Positions 7,869 through 16,811 are shown, counted from the stretch's first letter. The stretch is DNA of 36,446 nt from a filamentous cyanobacterium Phorm 6 (GCA_003003725.1 PVWI01000024.1:1-36446); one strand, 5' to 3'. Numbers and translations are program-made. Notes: generated by a model from the letters alone, not told the origin.

Positions 7869-9956
7869 ATGAACAGTCCCAAGCAGTTAATAAAATTAAG
7901 CCAGATAGGCTCGGCTTTAATAGCTGCCAGTACACTCTGCCTAATTTTTGCTTTCATCTGCATTACTTTCTTCAGCTTTCCATCAATGGCTAGCGCTAGT
8001 TCCTTACCTACTAAAATTTGGGAAAAAGAGCAATCTAGAGTTTTGCTGTCAGATTGGAGCCAGATTACCTTTAGTTCCCTGCCCGCCGTTGCTAGTTCTG
8101 GAAGTTCTGGCGGTAGAAGCTGGCAAGCCGGCACTTCTGTTGACAACATCTTGAAGCTGGGGGACATTAACGATGTAAAACCTGAAATTCTGTCTTTGCA
8201 AGCAATTGAACAATTGGCACTAGGGGATATCAATTTAGAAAATATCAGCTTGTCAGCATTTCCCTTAGCTGGTAAGCAAACTGTCGGTCACTTGGCTGAA
8301 ATTGTTCCGAATCTGGGCCAATTTCAATTGAGCGATGTTCCTCCAATTGCTTCTTTATCTTCTCAAATAGCCGGAGTGAACCCTAACATCAACCAATTAC
8401 CAATTGGTCAAGCTGTAAAACAAGTACCGCAACTAGCGCAGGCAAAACTTAACCAAATTGACCTATCTGAGTTTGCGATCGCCCAAATCCCCAATCTTAA
8501 TAGCGTAAATTTAGAACAGTTCTCTGGCTGGTCAGAGGAACTCATCAGCAATATTCCACTCCTGAGTCAAGTCCCCCTTTCTACTTTTCCTGTTCCTGTT
8601 GCGTCCATTGGCAGCACAGTCATGCGAATTGACACGATCTACAGCCGGTACGAAAGCAAACGTTCTAATACAATCTCCGGTTCTGATGTAGAAGGATTTG
8701 CGGTAGCCTGCGAGAAAGATTGCGCTTATATCGAACTCGACGACATGGAAAACGCCGGTCGCCGCGCCACAGGGCCGCTAGAAGGCAAGCAGTGGATTAG
8801 CGGCAAATATCAGGAAGTACGAGGCGGTTCTGGCTGTTTGAGCGGTTGGGAACCGACGGGCCGGCATCCTTTTGGGGAAGTGTTTAAAGTAGTGGTAATG
8901 GAACCGTCAGAAACCAGCGATACTGTTGACACGGCTCTGTACTTCAGGTTTAGTTTGCCCTGCGGCAAATCGCCTTACATTATTGGCCCGGTTCCGTTTC
9001 TCAGTTACAGCGTTAATTCGTCTATGTTTGTCGGTCGATTAGAGGGCGGTTCTTCTAACAGTATTTCGCGTTCAAAAGGTGTCGCATCTGAAACAAAACC
9101 TTCAAAGCCGCTGAGTTCAAATCAACCTAAAAAAAACGCTTTACCAACTCAGCCTCTACCTGAATCAAAGCGAGAGTGCGCGCGCCCCGCAACTTACGTT
9201 AACGGTGTGGATGTAGCTTCATTAGGGGAGGCGTTAGCAAAGCTTTCCGAAGGAATCGCCAATTTTGAAAGTGCAGCCAGTGCCGACTACGAAGCCATTG
9301 GCGAGATGGTTTGTACTGAAGGATCTCGCAACTGCGGGCGGGCGATCGGTCGCTATCAGTTAATGAGTTACCGGGAAGACGTGCAGCGTGCTGTCAGCTC
9401 AATTCCAGGGGCGGCTAACTTTATCCTAAACGTCAACAAAGGCCAAAAACCTACAAGAGAGGAACTCTTCCAATATTTTCCTCCTGCTGTTCAGGATAAA
9501 CTCTTGCAAAATTCTCTAGCTGAGAACTTAGTCAGCAGCCAACAGGAAATTGACCCTAAAACTGGGCAGGTGTTCAAGGGCGATCGCTTAATTGAGCGAG
9601 TAGCACAGAAACACTTTGGGGGTTCTGGCAGTAAAATTGATGCCAGCTATTCCAACATTTTAGGTGGCTACTCTCTCAAACAGTACGGGGAAAAAGTTCG
9701 AGAGGTTTATAACCACAATACCAGCGACAATTGCCAAGCTAATTCTGGTGACAGCAATGGCATCAGCAACTCGGTCGGCTCCGGCATTACTTTAAATGCT
9801 AGTTGGAGTATTAAGGTTGCGCTGTTCATTAGCTCTTTTTTGGGGGGAATGTGGTTTTTAATTCGACTTTTTCACAAGCGAAAGCAGCAAATTTTTCTGA
9901 TGCTAATCGCTTTGGGGCTAGCTGTTACTCTTGGCACGGCTGTGCTCTCCCATTGA
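7869..9956 (+). CDS. Membrane-anchored lytic transglycosylase-like protein
   Basis: I prefer the ATG at 7869 because of the AGAGGA sequence about 7 bp upstream, giving 695 residues; an upstream TTG at 7758 is open but overlaps the previous gene. Order: a signal or membrane segment (IAASTLCLIFAFICITFFSF); a long part with repeated NxxxxxLxxxxL units (roughly residues 80-250) resembling leucine-rich or pentapeptide-like repeats; a Cys-containing beta-rich middle; a domain with NFESA and GRAIGRYQLMS, the wording of lysozyme-like transglycosylases, with the likely catalytic Glu at about residue 467; then two membrane segments at the C-terminus (VALFISSFLGGMWFLI and FLMLIALGLAVTLGTAVL). VirB1-type transglycosylases open peptidoglycan for conjugation machines. 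Proximity to the coupling ATPase supports a transfer role, which is inference. Confidence 0.75.
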   Translation: MNSPKQLIKLSQIGSALIAASTLCLIFAFICITFFSFPSMASASSLPTKIWEKEQSRVLLSDWSQITFSSLPAVASSGSSGGRSWQAGTSVDNILKLGDINDVKPEILSLQAIEQLALGDINLENISLSAFPLAGKQTVGHLAEIVPNLGQFQLSDVPPIASLSSQIAGVNPNINQLPIGQAVKQVPQLAQAKLNQIDLSEFAIAQIPNLNSVNLEQFSGWSEELISNIPLLSQVPLSTFPVPVASIGSTVMRIDTIYSRYESKRSNTISGSDVEGFAVACEKDCAYIELDDMENAGRRATGPLEGKQWISGKYQEVRGGSGCLSGWEPTGRHPFGEVFKVVVMEPSETSDTVDTALYFRFSLPCGKSPYIIGPVPFLSYSVNSSMFVGRLEGGSSNSISRSKGVASETKPSKPLSSNQPKKNALPTQPLPESKRECARPATYVNGVDVASLGEALAKLSEGIANFESAASADYEAIGEMVCTEGSRNCGRAIGRYQLMSYREDVQRAVSSIPGAANFILNVNKGQKPTREELFQYFPPAVQDKLLQNSLAENLVSSQQEIDPKTGQVFKGDRLIERVAQKHFGGSGSKIDASYSNILGGYSLKQYGEKVREVYNHNTSDNCQANSGDSNGISNSVGSGITLNASWSIKVALFISSFLGGMWFLIRLFHKRKQQIFLMLIALGLAVTLGTAVLSH

Positions 9957-10626
9957 ACAAAGGGAAAGGGGAAGTGGAAATGCAAGGTATTAACAAATAT
10001 AGGACTTACGCAAGACAGCAAATTTTACAGTATTTGTGGCCAACTGCACCGAAGAGCACCTACAAACACCTTACAAATAGTGTCTCTGCGTTCACGAGTG
10101 AACTATAACACAATACGATTCAAGTAAGAACAATCTGACTTCCTTTCACAAGTCTGTATATCCTAAAAATTCGTGAAAGGGAATTCGTCTGAAAGGGCTA
10201 ACCCAAGCGTATTGGACTATAACAACTTTTTCGCTAACAGGACGTTTTTAAGTGCTTAAAACATGAATTTTCTTACGTTTCTGTTCTGATATCTATTCCG
10301 AAACATGAATTTTATTGCATTTCTGTTCTGACATCTATTCCGGTGGCATCGGAATGATTAAACCACAGAGGACGCAGAGGACGCAGAGAAAGAAAAGAGA
10401 GAGATTAATAATTCCGATATCAACGGATTTGATATGACTTGTTCCTAAGTTGTTCTCGCTCTAAATTGCATAGTCGTTTTATATTCCGATAAGGAAGTCA
10501 TTAAAATTGACTGTAAATTTTAGACATACAACAGCTTACTTAAGCAAAAAATTCTCTCTTCTCGTGTCTTTTTCTTCCGCTTTATTGTCCTTTTTTCTCT
10601 GTTATTTTGTATAATTGGAGTAACAA
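9957..10626. other. 670-bp repeat-rich non-coding region
   Basis: No credible gene. It contains, in order: a left end of the GGACTTACGC mobile repeat (10003-10012), a CCTTTCAC/GTGAAAGG hairpin around 10143-10181, two 42-bp direct repeats (10259-10342), a CCACAGAGGACGCAGAGGAC-type repeat near 10362-10388 of a kind common between cyanobacterial genes, and a single CGGATTTGATATGAC end (10424-10438) like those bounding the element at 15682-15824. GGAG near 10616 serves the next gene. Confidence 0.7.
10259..10342. repeat. Two adjacent 42-bp imperfect direct repeats
   Basis: Units 10259-10300 and 10301-10342 both begin AAACATGAATTTT and end TCTATTCCG, with a few substitutions between them. They lie in the large gap before the lipoprotein-like gene. 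Function unknown; a protein binding site pair or slippage product are both possible. Confidence 0.8.
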
Positions 10627-11265
10627 ATGGTTGAACAAAATCGAGTTAAGCAAAAAATAGCAGGCAGCCAAAAGATTGTCAATCCCCCGGTTTGGTTAAA
10701 TCAACTTGGTTACTGGTTTCGCATTGGTTTGACAGTTTTTACCGCCCTGTCGCTATTATTGGGGACAGTTGCTTGCACGAATTCTAGTTCAGCAACAACC
10801 GCACCAGCTTCTTGGCAACAAGCTTTGCGAGTCACTCCAAAAGAAACTTTAACCCTAATCGTAAAGGAACACAGCAGCCTTCCAGAACTCAAAGTAGCGG
10901 CTGGGCAAAGTGCTGTGGCGGAAGCGATTAAGAGAATGCGAGTGTGGCAAGTTAATGGCTCGGTGGGTGGGCTGAACCTTTATGATTTCAATAATTCCGC
11001 TCTGTGCGGTACAAAAGGCTGCCTTTATGTTGGCTACTTAATTCCTAATGATTCAAGTCAAATGCCAACAGAAGTATTTGCAGCTTATCTCGACCCCCAT
11101 AAACCGCCGAAAACTCCTTTGTTTGAGGCTGACAGTTCCTCGCACGAGGGTTTGCCTTGTCTAGGAGTGAATCAGCTTTCCAAAGAAGGCCGCCGCCAGC
11201 TTCAATTTTGCTACGACGGCCTTACCTATCAACTTGCTGACAGCCAGCTTTTCAAAGATGGTTAG
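10627..11265 (+). CDS. Putative membrane-anchored or lipoprotein, unknown function
   Basis: 212 residues, with GGAG 6-7 bp before the ATG. After a basic, Gln-rich leader there is one hydrophobic segment (IGLTVFTALSLLLGTVAC). The Cys could be a lipobox, but Thr at -3 is atypical, so a simple membrane anchor is equally likely. The mature part has four more Cys (SALCGTKGCLY and CLG...FCYDG), consistent with two disulphides in an exported domain. I do not recognise a family. It lies between the transglycosylase-like gene and the coupling ATPase, so a role in a transfer apparatus is plausible by position only. Its 3' end is 3 bp from the convergent gene at 11269. Confidence 0.65.
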   Translation: MVEQNRVKQKIAGSQKIVNPPVWLNQLGYWFRIGLTVFTALSLLLGTVACTNSSSATTAPASWQQALRVTPKETLTLIVKEHSSLPELKVAAGQSAVAEAIKRMRVWQVNGSVGGLNLYDFNNSALCGTKGCLYVGYLIPNDSSQMPTEVFAAYLDPHKPPKTPLFEADSSSHEGLPCLGVNQLSKEGRRQLQFCYDGLTYQLADSQLFKDG

Positions 11266-11268
11266 TGT

Positions 11269-12333
11269 TTAGTAGGGGGCGGGTTCATCGAAGTCAAAAT
11301 CTTCTTCTGAATCAACCTCAACTTCAACCTCAGCCGCCTCGGAAAAATCATCCTTATCCTCTAATTCTGAGTCGGTTTCTCCTTCAACTTGTGCAATTTT
11401 GCGAGGGGGCGACAATTTACCTCGATTTTTGCGGTTAGTTACGCTTTCTGGCAACGCCTGGACTTCAGGTTCGGCACCAGCAGCTATAGCTGGCAACCCG
11501 GCATCGCTAGCCTCAATGAAACCAGCAATGTTATTGTGCAGTCCCCAAATCAATTTCTTTTGTGGTTTTTGACCGAGAAATAGCTTGTGAAAATTAGCAT
11601 CTGTTGGCTGAGTAATGCTGTGAGTTTTACAGCAAAACGATTTATTTTTGCCTTCCCCTTCTTTGATAGCTCTAAATTCGACATTCAACACTCCCAAAGA
11701 GCGCCACTTGTCATTTTTACCGCTGTAATCTCTCCCAAAGCAATCAGCAAATGCCCGTTCCAAATTGCGGTAAAATTCTTCTCTAGCGCTCTTAAAGCTC
11801 CAGAGGGCTACATTCTTGAAGCGGACGACAATCGGTACCTGATGCAGGGGTTGGTTTTTGGGATTTAGAAAGATGAGAGCGTGTTCGGAACACACTTCCT
11901 GCGTCTTTTTATCGAGGGAATCGCGATATTCGTCGTAAAGCCCAATAAAAGTACCTGCTAATTCTCCATTTTCTTCAATATCTTTGTAGCGGATGTACTC
12001 AGGCACAAAAGCTAATACCAACATTCTCGCTTTTGGGAGCAGTAAGCCTGTCACTTCTTCGCTGAGTTCGACCGTTGTCAATTCCTCAACATTAGGCATT
12101 ACGTGCCATTCCGCTTTGACAAGCTGGTCGTTCGGGAGCAAAATACCTGCTGGGTTATCGTTAATCACGATTCCATAGGGCAAAGAGGGCTTGCGAGTTT
12201 GGTTGTAATCACTGTTGAATAGCTCCGGATCTATCTCGTAATAATCAGCACTTTTGTTCTTTTGCGTGTTGGACTTTCCACTAGAATTCTGTACTGTCTT
12301 ACTTGGAGATTTCGCGTTATTGCTTCTTACCAT
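11269..12333 (-). CDS. Hypothetical protein with acidic tail, possibly DUF5895
   Basis: 354 residues. The N-terminus is Ser/Lys/Asn-rich and disordered; the middle (about 45-260) is globular with SLPYGIVINDNPAGILLPND, a SEEVTGLLLPKARMLVL segment and a CSEHALIFLNPKNQPLHQVP segment; the last ~60 residues are Glu/Asp-rich and end DFDFDEPAPY. The globular part resembles a cyanobacterial family I know as DUF5895, but this is from memory. Basic head, folded core and acidic tip is also the layout of ssDNA-binding proteins, though no OB-fold signature can be proven by eye. It is divergent from the coupling ATPase gene; the 83-bp shared region probably holds both promoters. Confidence 0.65.
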   Translation of the reverse strand: MVRSNNAKSPSKTVQNSSGKSNTQKNKSADYYEIDPELFNSDYNQTRKPSLPYGIVINDNPAGILLPNDQLVKAEWHVMPNVEELTTVELSEEVTGLLLPKARMLVLAFVPEYIRYKDIEENGELAGTFIGLYDEYRDSLDKKTQEVCSEHALIFLNPKNQPLHQVPIVVRFKNVALWSFKSAREEFYRNLERAFADCFGRDYSGKNDKWRSLGVLNVEFRAIKEGEGKNKSFCCKTHSITQPTDANFHKLFLGQKPQKKLIWGLHNNIAGFIEASDAGLPAIAAGAEPEVQALPESVTNRKNRGKLSPPRKIAQVEGETDSELEDKDDFSEAAEVEVEVDSEEDFDFDEPAPY

Positions 12334-12416
12334 TGTTTACCTATTTTTGTCATGGTCTCCCCCTTGAGGCGATAGCCGCTAGCTGAAACATTTAGTTTTT
12401 TTAAGAGCTAAAAAAA

Positions 12417-14354
12417 ATGAACAATTTGCAATTTCTGCCTAAAATTAACAAAGCTACCTTGATACCAATGGCAGTTCAAACTCCTAAACGTTCGTTAACT
12501 AGCATAGATTTTGGCGGGTTGTTGGGTCAGTTTATGAAGCCAGAGGGACTGGCAATGTTAGGGCTAATGGCAGGCTTACTTATTGCTTCCAAATTAGTTG
12601 GAAACGGGAAAGGTAAAATTACCTCCGGACGGCTCTGCGGGACGGCTGAAAAATTGGCAGCCACAGGCTCTGCCCTCAAGCAAATGAAAGAAAAAAAACG
12701 GCAACCTGTTACTTTGTGGAGCGGTACGCCGAGTTATTGGTTTAAAGGTTGTCAGGGATTGAGTGCTCGATTGCAAACGCTATTAGGTGCAAATCCGACG
12801 GTTTGGTTTCCCCACGCAGAACGCGGAACTTTAGTCATTGGTGCTCCGGGTTCTGGCAAAACATTCAGCGTCATTGACCGGATGGTTGAAAGTGCATTCC
12901 AGCAAGGTTTTCCTGCCATTATTTACGACAAGAAAGGAGACCAGATGAAAGTGCTTGCACCCCTTGCAGTGCGCTATGGCTACGATGTGCAAGTGTTTGC
13001 GCCAGGGGAAGCTTACAGCGGCACTATCAATCCTCTGGATTTTATGAGAGATGCACAAGATGCAGTAATGGCAGCAGAAATTGGACAAGTTATTGCTCGA
13101 AATGCTAGTCCGGGGGAGAGTAAAGGCAATGAGTTTTTTGAGAAAGCAGGCGAGTTGATGGCGAAGGGTTTAGTGCAGTTGGCAAAAAGCAGTCCTTACC
13201 CGGATTTAGCTTTTGTGTACGCAATTATTCAACTCCCAGATTTGGTCAAGCGCATCGACCACGCCGTTCACCGACCCGACGGTCATCCCCTCAAAATGGA
13301 CAGGTGGATTGCCTCTAGTTTTTCGCAGTTATTAAGTTCAAAAGATGCTGAAAAAACAGTGGCGGGCATTAAGGCAACCGCAGAGGCAACCTATTCCAGT
13401 TTCATTCAAAAAGATTTGCTGCGGGCATTTATTGGTCGCAGCACCATTCCGATTGCTTTAGAAGGCAAAAAGTGCATTATTTTCAAATTAGATGACCAAA
13501 GGCGCACTGTAGTGGGGCCGCTGTTAGCTGCTGCTATTCACTTATGTGTGGTGTCTAATTTGAGTCGGGTACGTTCTGACCCATTTGTGTACTGCTTAGA
13601 CGAGTTTCCGTCTCTCAAGTTTGACAGAATGGATCAGTGGGCTAACGAATATCGTTCTGCTGGCGGCGTGCCGATTGTTGGCATTCAATCCCTCAATCAA
13701 CTCTATAATCTCTATGGGGATAAAAAAGGGGCTGCGATCGCCAGTGCTCTGTCAACTCATGTCCTCTTCAACCCCGGCGATTTTGAGACAGCCGAAAAAT
13801 ATTCTAAGCGGTACGGGGAAGTGGAAGTGCTGGTAAAAAATCGATCGACCGGCAGCTCGACGGGGCAGCAAACGAGCCGTTCTGTCAACTGGAGCGAACA
13901 GTTGCAAAAGAAACCGCTGATTAGTCCTGACGAAATTCTGAGGTTTCCTCAAGGCAAGTGCGTCATCACTTCACCGGCCTACGCAACGGGGACGGAAGCT
14001 TTATTTCCCTACCCTCTCAAGATTCCGGTGCGGCCCGGCGACATAAAGCGAGCTAAAGAGTCTGAACAACTGTGGGACAGCAGCATCAGACCGCAGCTTG
14101 AAAAGCGGGCGAAAGCTTTGTCAGTAGAGCAGCAGACGGGTAAACTGCTCAATATAGATGAAGAGCTGGATCAGCGGATTCGATTCGCTTACCAATTGCT
14201 GCCACATCCGAACGATCCAGAAGAACCCGTGACTGTGGCTGATGTTGAGTCGCCTGTTAATGCTGGTGGTGCGAACAGTGCGGCTGGGAAAATAGCGGTT
14301 GACAATATTCGGGAAAAACTCAAAACTTTATCATTATATGGTGGCGAGCGATAA
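12417..14354 (+). CDS. Type IV coupling protein (TraD/VirD4/TraG-like ATPase)
   Basis: 645 residues. One probable membrane helix (EGLAMLGLMAGLLIASKLVG) precedes a FtsK/TrwB-type motor: VWFPHAERGTLVIGAPGSGKT (Walker A), YDKKGDQMKVL, TINPLDFM, Walker B FVYCLDEFPSL and GVPIVGIQSLNQLY, which is the usual order in coupling proteins that pump relaxase-bound DNA into a type IV channel. The first ATG is 12417; one at 12468 is possible. The stop codon and the start of the sensor kinase gene share one base (TAATG), implying coupled translation. No relaxase, VirB4 or VirB11 lies in the window, so the transfer system, if complete, extends beyond it. Confidence 0.92.
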   Translation: MNNLQFLPKINKATLIPMAVQTPKRSLTSIDFGGLLGQFMKPEGLAMLGLMAGLLIASKLVGNGKGKITSGRLCGTAEKLAATGSALKQMKEKKRQPVTLWSGTPSYWFKGCQGLSARLQTLLGANPTVWFPHAERGTLVIGAPGSGKTFSVIDRMVESAFQQGFPAIIYDKKGDQMKVLAPLAVRYGYDVQVFAPGEAYSGTINPLDFMRDAQDAVMAAEIGQVIARNASPGESKGNEFFEKAGELMAKGLVQLAKSSPYPDLAFVYAIIQLPDLVKRIDHAVHRPDGHPLKMDRWIASSFSQLLSSKDAEKTVAGIKATAEATYSSFIQKDLLRAFIGRSTIPIALEGKKCIIFKLDDQRRTVVGPLLAAAIHLCVVSNLSRVRSDPFVYCLDEFPSLKFDRMDQWANEYRSAGGVPIVGIQSLNQLYNLYGDKKGAAIASALSTHVLFNPGDFETAEKYSKRYGEVEVLVKNRSTGSSTGQQTSRSVNWSEQLQKKPLISPDEILRFPQGKCVITSPAYATGTEALFPYPLKIPVRPGDIKRAKESEQLWDSSIRPQLEKRAKALSVEQQTGKLLNIDEELDQRIRFAYQLLPHPNDPEEPVTVADVESPVNAGGANSAAGKIAVDNIREKLKTLSLYGGER

Positions 14355-15514
14355 TGGAGCAAACTGAACAATTTTTGGCTGACATTTTGATTGTTGACGA
14401 TATTCCAGCCAACATTCAACTGCTGTCTCAAGTGCTAATTGAAAACGGTTACAAAGTCAGGAAGCTGATTAGTGGAGAGCGAGCTTTAAAAGCAGTAGAG
14501 TTGCAAGCGCCAGACTTGATTTTGCTCGACATAAAAATGCCCGGTATGGATGGCTATGAAGTTTGCCGTCAACTTAAAGCATCTGAAGCTACTTGTGCTA
14601 TTCCTGTAATTTTCATCAGCGCTTTAGATGACGTATTTGACAAAGTAAAAGGGTTTGAGGCGGGCGGTGCTGACTACATTATAAAACCTTTTGAGCCTGT
14701 TGAAGTGTTAGCGCGGGTATCTGCCCAACTTAAAATGCAGCGCTTGCAGCAGCAACTTCGCTGCGCTAACGTGCAATTGGCTGCACAAAATGTTCAGCTC
14801 AGCCAGGAAATTCAAGAAAGACAGCAAGCAGAAGCCAATTTAAGAATGCTGTTGCACGCTGTTTCGCACGATTTGCGATCGCCTCTATCAGGAATGTCGC
14901 TGCTGCTGCGAAGTCGCCTCAATGATGCTGCCAGCAACATTGCTATTGATAGGCGGACTGTGGAGGTTATGGTGCAAAGTTGTTCGCGCCAACTCCAGTT
15001 GATTGAGTCACTAACAGCAACACAGCAGTTTGACGTAAAAAGTGCTTCTTTAGCCATGAAGCCGCTGTCGCTGCCCGCTTTAGTCCAAAATATTCTTATT
15101 GAAAGATTACCAATTCTCAACCAGCATCGAGTCAAGGTTAAGCAGCTTTTTCCAGCAGATTTGCCTTTAGTCAATGCTGATGCTCAGCAGCTTTGGCGGG
15201 TTTTTGGCAATCTGATTGACAATGCTGTTAAATACAATCAATCTGGGTTTATTTTGACTGTAGAAGCTAAAAAGGAAGGTGAGATGGTTCGCTGTACGGT
15301 TGCAGACAATGGGGCCGGAATTTCTCCTCAGCAATGTGCAAGATTATTCGAGCCTTATACGAGGGGAGTTGGAGTTAGTTTAAGGCAAGGGTTGGGATTG
15401 GGACTTTACATTTGCAGGCAAATTGTTGAGGCTCACGGCGGAGAGATTGGCGTTGATAGCGAATTGGGAAAAGGAGCGAGGTTTTGGTTGACATTGCCAA
15501 AGTTTGAAGAGTGA
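14354..15514 (+). CDS. Hybrid sensor: REC domain plus histidine kinase
   Basis: 386 residues. An N-terminal receiver domain (ILIVDDIPANIQLLSQVL, phosphorylatable Asp in LILLDIKMPGMDG, Lys in YIIKPFEP) is joined by a Gln-rich coiled-coil linker to a HisKA domain (LLHAVSHDLRSPLSGM, phospho-His) and a HATPase domain with N box (NLIDNAVKYN), G1 (DNGAGIS) and G2 (GLGLGLYI). There is no membrane segment or sensory domain, so the input is probably another kinase acting on the receiver. REC-first kinases are common in cyanobacteria. The one-base overlap with the coupling ATPase ties its expression to a conjugation-type gene. The response regulator at 15993 is a candidate partner. Confidence 0.93.
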   Translation: MEQTEQFLADILIVDDIPANIQLLSQVLIENGYKVRKLISGERALKAVELQAPDLILLDIKMPGMDGYEVCRQLKASEATCAIPVIFISALDDVFDKVKGFEAGGADYIIKPFEPVEVLARVSAQLKMQRLQQQLRCANVQLAAQNVQLSQEIQERQQAEANLRMLLHAVSHDLRSPLSGMSLLLRSRLNDAASNIAIDRRTVEVMVQSCSRQLQLIESLTATQQFDVKSASLAMKPLSLPALVQNILIERLPILNQHRVKVKQLFPADLPLVNADAQQLWRVFGNLIDNAVKYNQSGFILTVEAKKEGEMVRCTVADNGAGISPQQCARLFEPYTRGVGVSLRQGLGLGLYICRQIVEAHGGEIGVDSELGKGARFWLTLPKFEE

Positions 15515-15537
15515 TAGCCTGTCATAAAATGTAATTT

Positions 15538-15681
15538 ATGAAAACTAAAATTTATAAAATATTACCCTATTTGAAAATAATTAGAAGTAAAATTTATGAA
15601 CGCGATTTATTCACCGCGCAACCTAAAGAATATCTCGAAGAAGTTCTGTTTTTACTAGGAACAGTTAATGTCGATCGCGAT
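15538..15681 (+). pseudogene. 5' fragment of an interrupted small gene
   Basis: An ATG-started frame begins MKTKIYKILPYLKIIRSKIY and continues with a protein-like KEYLEEVLFLLGTVNVDRD. It runs exactly 48 codons to the left end of the inverted-repeat element at 15682, then ends within it at 15714. A protein-like segment without a start codon resumes beyond the element at 15832-15996. I read the two as pieces of one gene split by the element, but cannot show that they join in frame, and no family is recognised. Confidence 0.35.
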
Positions 15682-15824
15682 GTCATATCAAATCCGCTAG
15701 CATCGAAATTGTAAAATCGAGTCAACACTCAACCATCATTCAGTTTTTCGACTGACAGTCAACAGTCAACAGTCAACAGTTAACAGTCAACAATCATGAG
15801 GAGTGCAACCGGATTTGATATCAC
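15682..15824. mobile_element. Putative 143-bp MITE with 15-bp terminal inverted repeats
   Basis: GTCATATCAAATCCG (15682-15696) and CGGATTTGATATCAC (15810-15824) are inverted copies with one mismatch. A further single end lies at 10424-10438 (CGGATTTGATATGAC), so the end is dispersed. The interior contains tandem CAGTCAA heptamers. No target-site duplication is obvious. It encodes nothing itself and would need a transposase in trans. Confidence 0.6.
15756..15794. repeat. Tandem CAGTCAA heptamers
   Basis: About five head-to-tail copies of CAGTCAA, one with C to T. Short tandem heptamers of this kind are a known feature of filamentous cyanobacterial genomes. It lies inside the 15682-15824 element. 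Confidence 0.85.
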
Positions 15825-15831
15825 TTCTTAA

Positions 15832-15996
15832 ATACGCGAAATTAACGTTTACTTCAGTCCGACTGCCGTCACTCCAGAATATGCAGAAACCTTGGGAGTT
15901 TTCGGAAAAATGGCAACCGCAACAGTAATCTTTGAACCGTTTAGTAACTCGGTTACAGGTGTAGGAAAATGTCACTTTCTCTATTCTAACGGTTAA
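15832..15996 (+). pseudogene. 3' fragment of an interrupted small gene
   Basis: An open frame of 54 codons with no start codon reads INVYFSPTAVTPEYAETLGV and onward to a stop at 15994-15996. Its balanced composition is unlike chance sequence. It follows the 143-bp element directly, and its last 4 bases overlap the end of the convergent response regulator gene. A minus-strand ORF over the same bases (15787-15975) is Cys-rich and implausible. Confidence 0.35.
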
Positions 15997-16676
15997 ACCA
16001 GCCCCAAGCGCAGTGCTTTAATGGCTGCCTGGGTGCGATCGCTCGCTTCAAATTTAGCTAGAATCATCTCTACATGACCTTTGGCGGTGTGGACGCTCAT
16101 TCCTAGTTGAGCAGCGATTTGTTTATTGCTTCTACCCTCAACTAGCTGCTGCAAAACCTGCATTTCTCTTTCTGTCAGCTTGATGTCGTCATTCGCACAG
16201 TTATCGGGCAGCGTTTTGAGATTTTGCAGCACGCAGTCGGCAATCTTAGGGTCTAGGTAACTGCCACCTTCTTGCACAGTCGTAATCGCTGCTAGAAGTT
16301 GTTCTGCGTTAGTGCCTTTAACGCAGTAACCGTGAGCGCCGCTTGACAAAGCCGCCATTACCTGAGTTGGATTGCTGTGGTGGGTGAGCATCAGGATGCG
16401 AGTATGCGGCAGTGCGGCTCTGATTTGCTGCGCGGCTGCAATACCGTCGATTCCGGGCAAGTCAATGTCCATCAGCACAATGTCTGGTTGGTGTTGCAGT
16501 GCGACACTGACGGCTTCGTTGCCGTTAACAGCTTGTGCGACAACTGTTAAATGGGGTTGCTGATTGAGGATATGCTTTAGACCGAGCTGCATCATCGGGT
16601 CATCTTCAACTATGAGGATGGTTTTTAGTTGGCTTGTTTTTGGTTGGGTGGGGGTAATTGCAGTCACGGCTAACAT
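15993..16676 (-). CDS. NarL/FixJ-type response regulator
   Basis: 227 residues. Receiver domain at about 18-135: TILIVEDDPMMQLGLKHIL with the acidic pair, Asp in DIVLMDIDLPGIDG, Thr in RILMLTHHS and Lys in HGYCVKG. A LuxR-type helix-turn-helix follows near 165-220 (LTEREMQVLQQLVEGRSNKQ, then SVHTAKGHVEMILAKF). It should bind DNA as a dimer once phosphorylated. It lies 479 bp from, and convergent with, the hybrid kinase gene, so pairing is plausible but not proven. An 18-bp perfect inverted repeat 53 bp upstream of its start is a candidate autoregulatory site. Confidence 0.93.
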   Translation of the reverse strand: MLAVTAITPTQPKTSQLKTILIVEDDPMMQLGLKHILNQQPHLTVVAQAVNGNEAVSVALQHQPDIVLMDIDLPGIDGIAAAQQIRAALPHTRILMLTHHSNPTQVMAALSSGAHGYCVKGTNAEQLLAAITTVQEGGSYLDPKIADCVLQNLKTLPDNCANDDIKLTEREMQVLQQLVEGRSNKQIAAQLGMSVHTAKGHVEMILAKFEASDRTQAAIKALRLGLV

Positions 16677-16728
16677 TCCTACTACATTTTATCCATTCTA
16701 TATTGTTTTTCTTGACATTAAAGAGTGT

Positions 16729-16811
16729 CATCCTCCTATCGAGAGAAGAAAAGTATTAATTTTTGGGCAATTTCGTCTGGAATAGAGTGGATGTCTCTCG
16801 ATAGGAGGATG
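16729..16811. repeat. 18-bp perfect inverted repeat, 47-nt spacer
   Basis: CATCCTCCTATCGAGAGA (16729-16746) is repeated inverted at 16794-16811. It lies upstream of the response regulator gene and between divergent or unrelated transcripts. It may be an operator pair, a regulatory hairpin or a tiny mobile element of 83 bp. Confidence 0.85.

Noticed and set aside
7869-9956. Phage lysin
   Set aside because: No capsid, tail or terminase genes in the window; TM helices and the nearby coupling ATPase fit conjugation better.
15787-15975. 62-residue minus-strand ORF
   Set aside because: Cys-rich, no ribosome binding site, and antisense to a more protein-like frame.
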